Of a stretch of DNA of 64,000 bases, positions 48,331 through 61,048 are shown piece after piece; position 1 is the first letter of the stretch; every line of letters begins with the position of its first letter. Origin of the DNA: Galbula dea (lineage: Eukaryota > Chordata > Aves > Piciformes > Galbulidae); contig VWZX01007020.1 in the NCBI GenBank assembly GCA_013399015.1, positions 3,200,454-3,264,453 on the forward strand, written 5' to 3'. The position numbers and the translations under genes are program-made. The notes below the pieces were generated by a model. The model saw nothing but the letters and a program-made list of their open reading frames with translations, was not told the DNA's origin and made no database searches.

Positions 48331-48785
48331 TTGAGATGGATAGCCTTTCTGAATTGTCCCAGCAAGGTGCCAACCATGTCAACTTTGGCCAGCAGCCGGT
48401 CCCAGGGAACACAGCCGAACAGCCTCCATCCCCTGTTCAGCTTTCTCACGGTAGTCAACCATCAGTTCGGACCCCGCTTCCAAACCTGCACCCTGGACTT
48501 GTATCTACTCCCATTAGCCCTCAGCTGGTAAATCAGCAGCTGGTAATGGCCCAGCTGCTGAACCAGCAGTATGCAGTGAACAGACTTCTAGCCCAGCAGT
48601 CCTTAAACCAACAGTACTTGAACCACCCTCCTCCTGTCAGTAGATCCATGAACAAACCGTTGGAGCAACAGGTCTCAACAAACACAGAGGTGTCTTCCGA
48701 AATCTACCAGTGGGTCCGTGATGAACTGAAACGAGCAGGAATCTCACAGGCAGTATTTGCACGTGTGGCTTTTAACCGAACTCAG
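48331..48785 (+). CDS. SATB1: SATB1 coding exon 6 (caspase site, linker, first half of CUT1)
   Basis: Encodes the rest of codon 251 through residue 402. VEMD at 251-254 is the caspase-6 cleavage site known in human, which separates the tetramerisation part from the DNA-binding part during apoptosis. Residues 255-365 form a flexible linker rich in Pro, Ser and Gln with S/T-P sites (S284, T298, S313) and three decapeptide-like repeats at 315-344. CUT1 starts at about 368, with IYQWVRDELKRAGISQ and the DNA-recognition glutamine Q390. The exon ends FNRTQ at Q402 in phase 0, with donor GTCAGT. One linker difference from human is valine in PPSPVQL (alanine in human). Confidence 0.97.
48522..48611 (+). 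repeat. SATB1: Three decapeptide-like repeats within SATB1 linker
   Basis: Residues 315-324 (QLVNQQLVMA), 325-334 (QLLNQQYAVN) and 335-344 (RLLAQQSLNQ) align as ten-residue units with the shared pattern (Q/R)L(V/L)(N/A)QQ. Another NQQY follows at 343-346. The segment is Leu/Gln-rich and could form an amphipathic helix or mediate low-complexity contacts. Confidence 0.7.
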
Positions 48786-51700
48786 GTCAGTTGTCTTTTT
48801 TTCTTACTTTTAAAATCTGAGTGTCTCTTCTTTCTCTCTCTGTTTAGTAATTACCACCTTTTAAGTCTCTCCTCATTTCTACCTTGTCGCTTAGCTCCTG
48901 TGAAGGAACCACACTTCCTTGCAGGACCAGTGTCCATGTTGATGCAGTACAGAAATCTTCAGTGACTGGTTTGTGGAAATACCTGCTGTTCTTACAGACA
49001 CCTTGGTTCCTCTCCAGTTATGATGGTTTTTGAATAGTTGAATCTTCCCTAGAAAGGAAATGAACAACTTCATGCAGAACCATTCACAAAGTTACCCAAC
49101 AGATTGCCTTTTGTTTTGCAAAGGTATACCTGTACTGACCACATGCATGCACTGAACAACCTTTCTTCTTTCAGAAGTGTACCAGAGATAGTCTTTTATT
49201 CTTGTTTGCATTTATTTTTTATTATTTTAGTGACAGTCCTAATAACCTCTTTCAGGCTTCTGAAAATTTAAAAAAAAATAAAGCTTTATTTTTAGATCAT
49301 CTATTCTTTCCATGTATTTTTGTAGTTTGTTGCAAAAACAATGGTTGCTGAGATTGCTGATGTCCACATCAGAATATATACTTCAGCTTTTCAATGTGGA
49401 AAAAGCTATCTCTAGCAACGCTGATAAGTAACACTAAAATGTGTTATTTTTTACACCTGTTTTAGAAACTAACCCTGTTATAATTTATTCTGCTCTATGA
49501 ATTTAACTTAATGCCATGTTGCATGGAATTTAATCAAGCAGAAATTATAGAAGAAATTTCAGTATATCCAGTGCAAATAAAAAGGTCTCAAAATTTTAGA
49601 AGTCTGTTTTAACAGAAAACAAAATAGGAATTTTTTAATAAGGAATATTTTGAAAAGATGTAGGTAAATTTAGTTTGGATTCCACATTTTTTAAACTTTT
49701 AAACTGAAAGAACAAGAATTTGTCTATTGTAGAATATAGTGAAAAAAAATAAAGTAATAATTTGGGCTTCTCTTGGAATGTTGACATTTCTCACTGCATA
49801 ACTTTAGAGAATGAAAATGCTGTTTCAAATGCACTGGTACCAGGTTGGAATCATCATGTCATTTGCAATTATTCTGAATTATAATTGCCTTAAAAATTTT
49901 TACATCCTCCTTCAGCTAAAAGAGAGCAGAGTCATGGTGTGAGTTTCTTGTAGAATTCAGTGTGTCATTCCTCTTTAACACCAGAGGAGGTTTTCAAGAT
50001 CTGGTTCTCTCATACCAGAGTCTATGATATATATGAACTTATGGAGGGATTACTGGCATAAGTTAGATTCAGGCAAGTGTCAGTTGTTAAATTTACAGAT
50101 AAGTGGCGTAGAGTTTTGTTTAATACAATAGTTAGCTATTGGTGCCATAAAGTATTGAAATAATAAAAGTTGTTTCAAGTTACAGTGGTTCGCAGCTGAC
50201 GTCTTACCTGGACAAAGCAAATAATTTAGAATATAAACATTTTTTTATCTATTGCCTTCTCTCTCAGGCTTGCCTAAAAGCAGCTTGTTTTCTCAACTTT
50301 CTCCTCCCTCCAAAGTAATTTATTCAGTTTTTGTCAGTGAATTTGGCATACAGCTTTTGTTCTATCATTTGTGCATAAGCAGCATTTGTTACTTGAAATC
50401 CAAGCAAGATTGGTTCTGACTGGGCATTGAATTTATATGACACGATATGAGAAAAAAAATGCTCTTGAGATGTGATGAATGCAACTTCAGAGCCAGATTT
50501 CTAGTGCAAATACTGATTCCTGATTATTCTAAGTTGTTCTTGGTGCAACTGTTAGTAAATATTTGTTTAGTTCAGTTCTTCCACAAACATTGTGGTTAAC
50601 CAGCTTGGTCAAATGTGTTCAGTGTTGAACAGTGAAAAATCCTGTGAAGAGATATGAAATATGAATTTAACATATTTTGGCAATTTTCAGTCAAATCTGC
50701 TAGAAAGAATACAGAGTATCACTATATCCTACAAACTGTGTTAGCCAATGAAATTAGTATTTGCAGTTAGCTACCTAAGATTTTACAGTATTTGTTATGT
50801 ATTGTGGCAAGTGTTGGGAACAGGAAGGAAAAAAATTAGGAGCCTAGACAACATTAACCTCAGTGTTGCCAAGAAATATCTTAGCATACTATTCATGTGA
50901 ATGATGAAGCAAAGCCCCACTGGAATCCAGAGGAGTTTGTTGTAGGCACGTTTCACCTTCACAAAACTGAAAATCATTAATTTTACCCACAGTAACAGCT
51001 AATGTCTAAGTACAAACATAGTCAGAGATGCCTGTGATTCTTATATGAAAATATTTAAATTTATTCTGCTTGCTATACTTCAGAATTCATCACAGTTTAT
51101 TCAAGGATATAACACATTTAAATATAAGTAAGGCAGCACTTATAACTGATGTTATTTAGAAGTTGTTTTCTAATAATGATATATCTTGGCTAGAGCAAGT
51201 GAAAATTCTTGTTTAAATTAATCTACTGTTTTCTGAGATAAAAAACTAACTCAGACTTACCACTGACATTTTTGAAACTGTCAGAAGCACGTTTGAGCTG
51301 TGTCCATATCATGCCATCAGCTTCTAAAGGCAGAAGATCTCACTGAAATTGGTTAGGAGTTCTGCGCAAAAAAGCCCTGATGTCAAGATACAGCCTCAGA
51401 TGAGGGGAGAGATTTATGCTGAAGTGTAAAAGTTGAGGAAGGAACCATTAACAAAGAGTAATTTAGCTTAACATTTTGACAATTAAAACGGACTTTGGTG
51501 GAATTGGCTGAAGATGTTGGCACGTCTTGTTTACAGGCTTGTGATCTACAATATGAACACAAAATGTAGTGGAGGGTTTTTCTGGGTGGGAAAGGTGGGT
51601 TCTGCCAGTTTAGTGTGGTAATTTAACACCTGTCCCTAATTTTCAAGAATTTTTGATTAAGAACAAAAACCCCCATGTTGACTAGAAATATTTCTACCTC

Positions 51701-54700
51701 CTCCCACCTCAAAGGAAAGAATTTGGTAAAATTACTTCAGAACCCTAGGGAGGCCTTTTTTCTTTTCTTTTCTTTTTCTTTTCTTTTTTTTTTTTTTTTT
51801 CAAATTATCATCTATTTATAAGGCAGAAAAAACCCTTCAGCCACACCTCAGAAAATTGAAAGTGTGTCTTTAATATCTTCTTGGATAGCTTCTGCCCTGC
51901 CCTTAACTTCAAAATGCGTAATTCTCAGGAATGTGCCTTGCAAAGTTTAGTCAAAGAGGAGTTCAGATAGCTATAACTTGAATGAAAATTAACATCTATA
52001 AAGGCACACTAGAACAATTGTTGTAGGCAGCAGAAGCAGTTTCAGAGGGTGGAGCACCTCTCCCCACAATAAATTTCACAGTAGTCCTTGTAGGAAGGCT
52101 TCAGAATGCAGTGGGGTCTGAAGTGTTATTTGTGCTTCAGCAGTTGTGATTCCAGCTCATTGACTGCAAAGAAACAGTTTGAATCCTGTTAGCACCTCTT
52201 TGTAGTGTGCCATGGAAAAGTTTGTTGAGTCAGGATTGTGCTAGCAGATCCAAGTTTCACCTCAAGCATGGCTACCAAATGTATCTATCAGCTTCTCTGT
52301 TTGCTAGGGTAATTTTGGTAAATTTTGCTGCTTATGTTTCTCTTGGTGTTTGACCAAATTCATAAACATGGTCATTTTTTCAGCTGATGCCAGTGCACTT
52401 TGCAGACACCTCCACTCTTGAGAGTGACTTCAGTATCTTCCTGCATTTTGCTGGTCAGAAGATGGCATTTGTGACCAGCTTGCTGGCCCGGGTGGCACGG
52501 GACAGCTGCAGGGAGATGGTGCCGATGCACCAAGGCAAGCCCCCAAAGCATGATGCCTTGTGCCAGCTTCTGCCGCAGCCTCCCACCGGCAGAGAGGCTC
52601 AGCCTCCTCCTGCAAATTTGCAGTTAACCTGAGAGGTTCTGTACTTTGTTTTGTTCTTGAGAGAGCTGGAGCAGAGCATCAGTCTTTGTTTGGCTCAACT
52701 ACCTTTAGAGCCCCTAAACAAATAAACAAATTACTGTGCCATTCCCATCCTGTGTTTGTCAATGTAAACATGAGACAGGAAATGGAAAGCTTGACTTCCC
52801 ACAAGGAAGTCTGACTCTTGACTTGAAGGTGTAGCTAAACCTGGTACATGGCAGGGTGACATGTATGTACTTTGTGAGCAATGAATTGTGTTAGCTGTCA
52901 TTGGGTTTGGAACTGTAACTAAGGGCTGCCTGTCTCCATGTGTGTACACTTTCACCCATAACATTTGCTGCATGCACTTGGGCACTGCTGTATGGAGGTG
53001 ACCTTTTGGCTGCACCTTCATGAAAGGAAAGGAAGTGCTTTTTGATGCTTTTGCCATGTCTGAGTATTGTAATTTTTCTGATTTCCACCAGTGACAGTTT
53101 TTCATCTCAAGGTTTTTGAACACGTCTCAGTTTTTCTGCCAGATACCTTTTCTCTCCCTCTCCTTTCTGCTTTACCCCCATGCTAGTTTAAAATATTAGC
53201 TGCCAGGATATGCTGCCTTTTCTCATGTGAAAACTTATGTGTATTTAGGACTGTGCTCATGTTAATTCTGAGCAATTGCTACTTCAAGGGAGAATGCTTG
53301 GATGCAGTAAACGGCTCTGTGTAATTTTAAACCAAAATCTAAGTTTACACAAACCACCTTCTCAGGCACTATTTTTTTTCCACTTTGGCACACTTTATTT
53401 TCCAGTAAAATGAAAAATGAAGATGGATTATTCAAAATTGATAACAGTAATGGACCATCATGTAATGTTTTATTGAATTTGAGTTCTGTAAATTATGTGG
53501 TAGAGAGAAATTTGCCTGCTTAAGTATAACAGAAATTGCCACTGTATTCATATAATTTTTCGTAGTGTAATTTAAGAAAAAGCACACTATCCATATCACT
53601 ATTGAATAAAAGGTAAAAAGGTGCTATTAAACTATCATGACAGCTCTCCTCTTGTACTAAGCGACATAGATAAATGTGTCTGCTTATAACTTACTTGGCA
53701 GGAATCCAGGCTTGTGGGTGGAGCTTGCAAATAATCCTCCACCTGGACATGGGGTGGGAGCACCCTGCAACAAAAAGGGATAGCATTCAGGGATGTTCTG
53801 TCTGTTTTGGGGAAGTTTAGGCAAACTGCATTTTTCTTCTGGGAGCTTTAAAGTTCTATCAGGCTGATAAAATCTATTTGAATCAGTGATTACATTCAAA
53901 GAAGAGACAATCTGAAGGCCAGACAGGCAGTGTTTTTGTTCATATTGGCAGACACTTTTGTTTATCTCCATTTTTAAAGAATTCATAATTAGCTTTTGAA
54001 AGCCTTCATAATATTTATTGAAGATTTTTGTGCTATTAGTAATGAATTATACTTGTGATGACATGTAAACTTTCTTTTTTTTTTTCTATGGAGCCTGGTA
54101 ACATTTTAAGAAAATACATATCCAGTTCAAAAAGAACACAAGGGAGGAACAGTAAGGAGGACTCTGAGTGTAACAGTGTTTGTCATCTCTATGCAAAACA
54201 GCCTTTAGCTTTTGTGCGTCCTGAGACTTGTACCAAGACTTGTACTTTAGCAAACCTGTTCAAGCCTGATAAAACGAACAGGAGGTCTCTGCATGTCAGC
54301 GTGGGGCACGATGTGGGAGCTGATGTTTTCTTTCTAGGATTTTCCCATTTACATCCTGTCTAGCAATATTTAGCTGAAGTTTTGAGCTCAGAAAATTGAA
54401 GCAGTAGCAATGAGGTAATATTTAAAGTAGACAAACTAGATTGTAAGACTCTGCATGCACCTGGTACTACATCTTAATTTTCATGTTATTTCCTCACATA
54501 TTCTGACCTTTAGGTTCAAAGCTCCTAGAAGCAAACACCTCCTTTCTTGTCTTCTCCCTGCTCTCTCATCTCCCCTCCTCTCTCTGCATCTGTGTCCTTT
54601 GCTCTGCTCCTAGCTCATGCGAAGAGTCATGGCAGTATTAGGGGAAGGAGAGGGGAATATAAATACTTAAAGGCATTTCTAATTGCCAAGAGCTGTTCTG

Positions 54701-56680
54701 CAGCAACGGATATACTGACAAACTCAGGAAAAAATAATTAAAAATAAAGAAAACAAAAACAAACCCTATTTTCTCTGAGTGGGGAGAAGTTGTGCAAAAA
54801 CCAGCCTTTTCTGCTTTTTTTCAGCTGCCCACTGTGGCAAAGGCTTATACAAGCAAATATTTTCTATTATGAGATGAAGTATTTTTCAAGGGCATTTCCT
54901 GTGTCTGACAGTAGGCTGGCTGTTAGTAAGGAGTCTTCTTTCCTGCTAATGATCAGGCCAGTTGAGTTGTGTGTTTCTTTCTCCTTTTTAATCTTGGTGC
55001 AGTTGTTTTTAGCACAATAGCAGTCAGAAATCACATATGTTTACACCTCCATCATACATCCTGTGCTCTGCAGACAGCTTTGCCTTGTCTCCAGTGGCAC
55101 AAAATCATTTTTGCCTCCCTTGGAGGATGGGTTGTGTAACCCTACCACTTACAAACAATAATAACTGTGGATTTGGGTACTTAGAAGTAGAAGAAAATGA
55201 TAGACAAGAATTTAATTTCAATATTTGCTAGTAAGTAAATTTATTTTTAGAGTAATCATTAAGAAGACTTTGAAAACTTATACTCCACCCAAATGCCACT
55301 TTTGTCTGTTACCTCATTTATTTACTTTCTGAGCAGATTCTGCCTGGATACCAAAGAAGAGGAGAGATGAGGAAAAGAAAGTATCCCCCAGGATTATTAT
55401 TTTCTTTAATAACCCTCCAAATTATTCCTCCTGCTTAGTGCTGGAAAGACTGTTTTTTCCATTCCTTTTCCCTCTTATGTGTGCAGTTACAGACAGGGAC
55501 ATGAGGACCACACTGGCCCCAGTGTGGTGGTTAGCACCTTCATCTTCCTTTGCCCTTGAGAGATGCAAGGGTGACAGGGCAATTGCAGAGCTCAGAGCTG
55601 TGCTGAGTCTGCTCTGACCCTACCTAAGCACAGCTACCTGAGAGCAATGGCTTTGCACCAGCACCTTCATAAGTACATTTTGCATGATAGGATAGGACCT
55701 TTGAGAGAGGTGACAACTTGCATAGCTGCAGTGGGCATCAGCCTTGCTGAAAACTGAGATGAAATGAACTTGTAGGAAACCTGGTGTGGTCTGTGGAAGT
55801 CTCCAGTGGCATGCTATCATCTGCAGCCTGCCCATCTCTGTCTCACTACTATGGATGCTCATATGCTTTTTCCCTTTTGTTCCTCAGTGCTCACTTTTAT
55901 CTGTTGTTGCTGAACTCTGGAAGTGGTCAAAGGACGATAATGCTAAATGGACTTAGGAAATGGGATCTGCATAGCAGGTGCTCAAATAAATAGCCCAGGT
56001 GATGGACTAGGTGGGTGAGGATTAGGGTTTTCCTGGTGAAGAGGGGGTGACAGTGGGAGCAGGAGGAAGGTGAAGCATGGGGAGTATCCAACAGTGAGTT
56101 TCCTCACTTGTTGTTAAACTCTGGTATGCAACTCTCAAAACAAAATATTGACTTATAAAAAATATGGACCTGGCTCAGTTAAGCAGTGCTTTAGGAACAT
56201 TGTGAGTTTATCGTCTTGGATTAGTTGTGAAATACCATTTCCGTTCAAAGAGCTGTTGAAAGTCATTATTTTTAGGTTGTTTATACATTTTGTCTGAGAA
56301 GCTTGAGAACACTGCAGTGTCATGCCTCTGGACTATCTCTATTTCACTTATTGTGAACGTCCTGTGATTGTCTGTCAACTATGAAAGATTTCATGGCAAG
56401 TTAAGCCAGTAAAAGAAAAGAATCTTATTAGGCAGAATCACTTTATTGTTTATGTAAACCAGATGCTTAATAAAATCAAGGGTATGACTGAGGCTCTCTT
56501 CTTTGCTACCTAAAATGCCATTGATATATTCTTATGTGGAGTGAATAGTGCACTTGCTGCTCTCATTCTCAGGTCAGTGGAGAGAAGGAAGAGGACTGAT
56601 AAGCAGTGGCTTTGCAGAGCAGGGTGTCACAGGTGCTTACCTAGGCTAACTCTCCCGTGTATTTTCTTCCCTCCTTACAG
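48786..56680 (+). other. SATB1: SATB1 intron inside CUT1 (7.9 kb)
   Basis: Donor GTCAGT, acceptor TTCCCTCCTTACAG. It separates Q402 from G403 of CUT1. It contains a TTTTC-rich tract at about 51758-51800. An 81-codon open frame at 52387-52632 lies in a slightly G+C-rich patch but shows no domain and is not called. No transposon is recognised with confidence. Confidence 0.88.
51758..51800 (+). repeat. (TTTTC)n / poly(T) tract
   Basis: TTTTC units run into a block of about 20 T residues in a SATB1 intron. Confidence 0.75.
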
Positions 56681-56893
56681 GGCTTGCTCTCAGAAATCCT
56701 CCGAAAGGAAGAGGATCCCAAGACTGCCTCGCAGTCCTTACTGGTAAACCTTCGGGCTATGCAGAACTTCTTGCAGCTGCCAGAAGCTGAACGCGATCGA
56801 ATTTACCAGGACGAAAGGGAAAGGAGCTTGAACGCAGCCTCTGCTATGGGCCCTGCACCTCTCATAAGCACACCGCCCAGTCGGCCTCCACAA
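56681..56893 (+). CDS. SATB1: SATB1 coding exon 7 (second half of CUT1)
   Basis: Encodes residues 403-473, beginning GLLSEILRKEEDPKTA and ending in the PPSRPPQ linker. It completes CUT1 (to about 452), the main sequence-specific DNA-binding repeat; G403 at the exon start is one of the contact residues described for the human domain. The exon is 213 bases in phase 0-0, so skipping would remove half of CUT1 without a frameshift. Its donor, CAA before GTAAAC, is weak: no G at -1 or +5. Read-through would add 36 codons and stop at 57002-57004. No difference from human is evident in CUT1. Translation continues in an exon beyond the window. Confidence 0.95.
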
Positions 56894-59800
56894 GTAAACC
56901 ACTCTGTCTTTCAGATTTGCTCATTGTGTTTTCTCACTGTCCTACTGGCTGATACTTTTCTGCAGAAGAAAGCTTTCACTGTTGCCTTTTTTAAACGCCC
57001 GTAGAAGCATTTGTAGTGCATATCTCAAATTAAATTTAAGAAACATAATGGATGATAGTAGCTGTTTATTACTACCTATTTTCTAGTTTTAAGATAAATT
57101 CTCTCCATTATTGCTCCTACAGAGCTTTTTGCTCATTTTATTGAGATATGAGCTTTACTGGACCTGGGAGATGCTGCCTTTTAACTGTCTTCTTTTACTA
57201 CAGTTCTCAGGTATTCTTTTTAATGCTAGAGGTTCAAATAGGTTCAAATAAACTGAGTGGGAATGAAAGCAGAGGTAAGAGTACATCACATTGCCTTAAA
57301 ATAACCTTCCAGAAAACAAAAACTGGTAAAACTAAAGGTATAGGGGGAAAGAGGACTCCATCCCAAAATGCTGGTCACGCTCTCACCAGGTTGAGCTACT
57401 GACAGCTGGATAACATAACAGACTTGCTACATCCATAGCTCTGATAAATTTGAATATGTTCATTAAAGCTTCTTTTAGTATTTGTTCAAATTAAACTCAT
57501 ACTGATTTCCATAAAATCTAGCAGGACTACTGGTGTAATTCTCCCAAAATTACAACATTTGATACAGTGGGATCCAGAAACTTGATGGTGTTATCCTTGT
57601 GTCTATCAAGGAAACTCTAATGCTGACTTTTGAGTACATGAGAAATACAGGTGTGCATGCCATAACAATGCATAGGATTTCCATAAAGAATAAATGTGGC
57701 TGTGAACGAAACACCCAAAAAAAAAAAAAAGTATCTTTTCTGAAATACTCTGCATTGCCATGGATCAGAGTTGTGCCTATGCAAGGACAAAACAAATCAA
57801 TCTGCAAATATGTTGCTGTCATGCTGTATACATAGTCCAGATTTGCTATATACAGCAAGGCTTTGGGATTGTGGGAATTTTGTGATAGTTGAGTATATAA
57901 ACACAGAGCAGTTTTTTGCTGACCAGGCTTAGGCTTGTGTCTCTGACTATATTCCATACCCATTCTGAATGATATAAATTCCTCAATATTATTATTCTAA
58001 TTTTCCTGCAGCTAATGGATACTAAGGACCCCACTAAAGTAATAACAAATTGTAGGAAAAGGTAGGACAGAAGATCACTTTGACCTGCTGCAGTGCTTTT
58101 CACAAGAAAAAAAATTAGCAGAAAGAACAGACTGTGCTAATGGTCTAATTTTTTTATCATTAACTGAAATTAGTCTGTGAAATCCACTATAGATACTTTT
58201 CAAGATAAAAGATGAGATTTTATTTATATAGTAATACTTTAGTGGGAAATGGTTACATATAGATAACTGTGTTTAAAATAACATTTGAGTTTGTGTTAAT
58301 ATCTGTACCTGCTCCCACAGCCCAGGTAATTCAGAACAAAGGCTAACCCTCCTTCTTAACTTATCTCTTTCTGCCAAGGTAATGTCTCACTCTGTCTCAA
58401 GTGGTCTTGGGCAATTTCACAGCTAAAGAACAGAGTTAATTACAGGACCTTCCAGAAGGATGTCAAGTCAGAGGTAGTCCTTGTATTGGTTTTAATTCAC
58501 ACTTTAAACTGTATATAAATCCCTTGCAGCCAGAAAGAGAGAGAGACTTAGGGATTTTCTTAACTGACTAAACATACTGTAAGTCCAAATTTAGAGGATG
58601 GGGTTGGGGTGGATCTGTCTGTCTCTACTGTGCTCTTGTTCATAATACATTTCATTTTTTTGGTGGGAGTCAGGAGTATGGTTAACCCAATTGCAACAGT
58701 TCAAAGCAGAAACAGCATATGGTTTTGTTTTGATCCAGTTCAAAAGGAAAATAGGTTAACAAGGAAACCTTATAGACTAATGCTTGCGGTCTACAGAACA
58801 AAATAGTGATTTTTCTGGTTGTTACACTATTGTCTGTCATTCAGCAAAACATATGCACTTTACCTAGTGGATTGACTGAGGATTTGGAAACAGAGCTCTG
58901 AGCTGGAATTCTGCGTGACCTTTTGACATGGTGCTGTAATTACCCACCTAGAAACACATGTAGCACTTGCCACCTGCTACCACGTGTTCAGAGCCCTAAG
59001 TTTTAAAATTGAAATATCAGTGTTGGCAGCATAAGTACAAAACTTAATACTAGAAATAATAATGAAATCATTCTAGTTGTTGCATTGGCAAGTATAACTT
59101 TACAAATCATAGCAGAAATAAATTGTAGTCGGGATACTGCAAAATTATTAATGTAAACTACTACTCTGATAACCTCCCCCCAGATGTCCACATGTTATGG
59201 CATATTTGATACTAAAGAAATAAAACTACTAGCATCCTTACTACTAAATTTATTATAAGTAATTATTTAAAGTTCACTATACAGGAATGCAGCATAATTT
59301 TTTTTCTAGCTTAGCTACGAGGTTCTTGGGTAACTATTGAAAGGGAAAACAAACCATTTATCCTGACAACAGAATTCACACAAGAGCCAACATATTTAAT
59401 AGTAAATCTTTAGACCAGTGTAACATTTGAAACAATTAAACTATGAAACCATGAAAAATGGGAGCTAATATCCCACACATGAAGGTTTATTTTGCAATTG
59501 CAAGTTATCAGTTTCAGAAGGATGTGAAAATAAACATCCTGAAAAGGATCTATTTTGCATTTTTGTGTTGCCAACTGGTGGCCAGATAGTAGACCAGACT
59601 TAACCATTTCTGTTCTGTGTGTATTTTGCATACCGTTGCATGCAAAACCAGAAAGTGTGCCCTTGGAGATCTGATAGGATAGTAGGAATTTGCCAACCAT
59701 AAACCCTTCTGTCTGAATTAGAAGGAACTGTGTTGAATTTATCTAATTTTTACAGCATTCTTACTGGTTGCTGCTTGAGCTAATGTATCTGGATTGCTTC

Positions 59801-61017
59801 CAATTCTTTTTTGAAATCCTTTAAGAAGCTCTTTGTCCCTCTCACTTCTGCCTTTCTCTCTAACTTAAACAAAAAAGAAAAATCTTACTTTTTTAAAAAA
59901 TTGAAATCATTACTGTCTAATCCATGAGCTTTTGGGATATGTGTATAGCCCTCTAAAGTGGTCAAATTGTAAAAGTCTGCTACTGTCTTCCACACTGGCG
60001 GACTCAGTGCAAGGAGATGGCATGCACAAGAATTTTTCCCTTGGATGTTGTTCATCTTACCACCTCCTGGGCAGAAGCCTGTCTGTCAGGCTCTTTCCTG
60101 AGGCAGTGGAGTGTATAAAGATTAGCGTCTCCATCAGGTAGGTACTGCATGGAGATGTAGTTTAACATCTCAAACTCTCCCAGCTAGAAGGAAAGAAAAT
60201 ACAGTCCTCTTTTTATTTTTATTTTTTCTCCAGCACCTTCATTTTGCAGATCCTCCCACAGAGGTTCTTTCTGGATATCCCTAAGTCAAGTTCAGAGGAT
60301 GAGTCTGTTACATGCTGTGCGGGAACAGGAAATGCTTCAGAGGACACTGAGTGTGGAGTTATATTCAGGGTTGATGGGGTTCCCCAGGGAGGTGCTGGGG
60401 ATGGCCCCTCCATCTCATCAAGGCAGGTTAGAGTATAGGGAGGACTCCATCCTCCCCCCAGGTTGTACTAAGGATGAGGAGGGAAACAGGTAACTAAGTC
60501 ACAGATTTTGTTTTCAAAAATATTCTGATTAAAGCTTGTTAGCCATCCTGCACTTACGGACACCTCCTTCTCAGGACAAGTAATCTCCGTTTCAGCAGAG
60601 CTGAGGAAGAAATCCTTGCCACTTGTATCCCCCCCAAAAATTTTTGCTAACTCCTGGGGCCCATCATCATTCTGTGTCCCAAAAACAGAGGGCGTGTAAG
60701 GTCAAGAGCAGAATGTAATTTCAACAAGGCAATGTTTTAAGAAGTGTCCACAGATCTTGCATGAGTCATGGTTCTGGGTGCTCAGTTGACAAAAACCTTC
60801 ATTTTCATAAATATGATCCTGTCCTCTGCCTGACTACAGATAAATTATACTTCCTTCACACTAAAGCAATTTCAGCTTGGATCCCAGAGATAGGATGTCA
60901 CTCTTGAAAAACTGGTCTTGAGGAAAATAGTTGTTTGCTGGTGTTTGAAGACCAGTGCAAGGGGCTCTGGATAACACCAGCTCCCACACAACTTGACAGT
61001 GGAACCCTGGAGTTCAA

Positions 61018-61048
61018 ACACACACACACACACCCACACCCCCCCACC
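61018..61048 (+). repeat. (CA)n / C-rich microsatellite
   Basis: CA dinucleotides run into ACCC and C-rich sequence within the terminal intron; the open frames reading Thr-His and His-Pro repeats here are products of this tract. Confidence 0.8.

Noticed and set aside
52387..52632. 81-codon open frame in the intron inside CUT1, in a G+C-richer patch
   Set aside because: No recognisable domain, no splice sites that fit the SATB1 frame, and an overlapping - strand frame of similar length.
60436..60493. Exon-like block with CCCCCCAG before and GTAACT after
   Set aside because: It would be only about 31 bases, does not fit the expected SATB1 sequence after residue 473, and such AG/GT pairs are common by chance.
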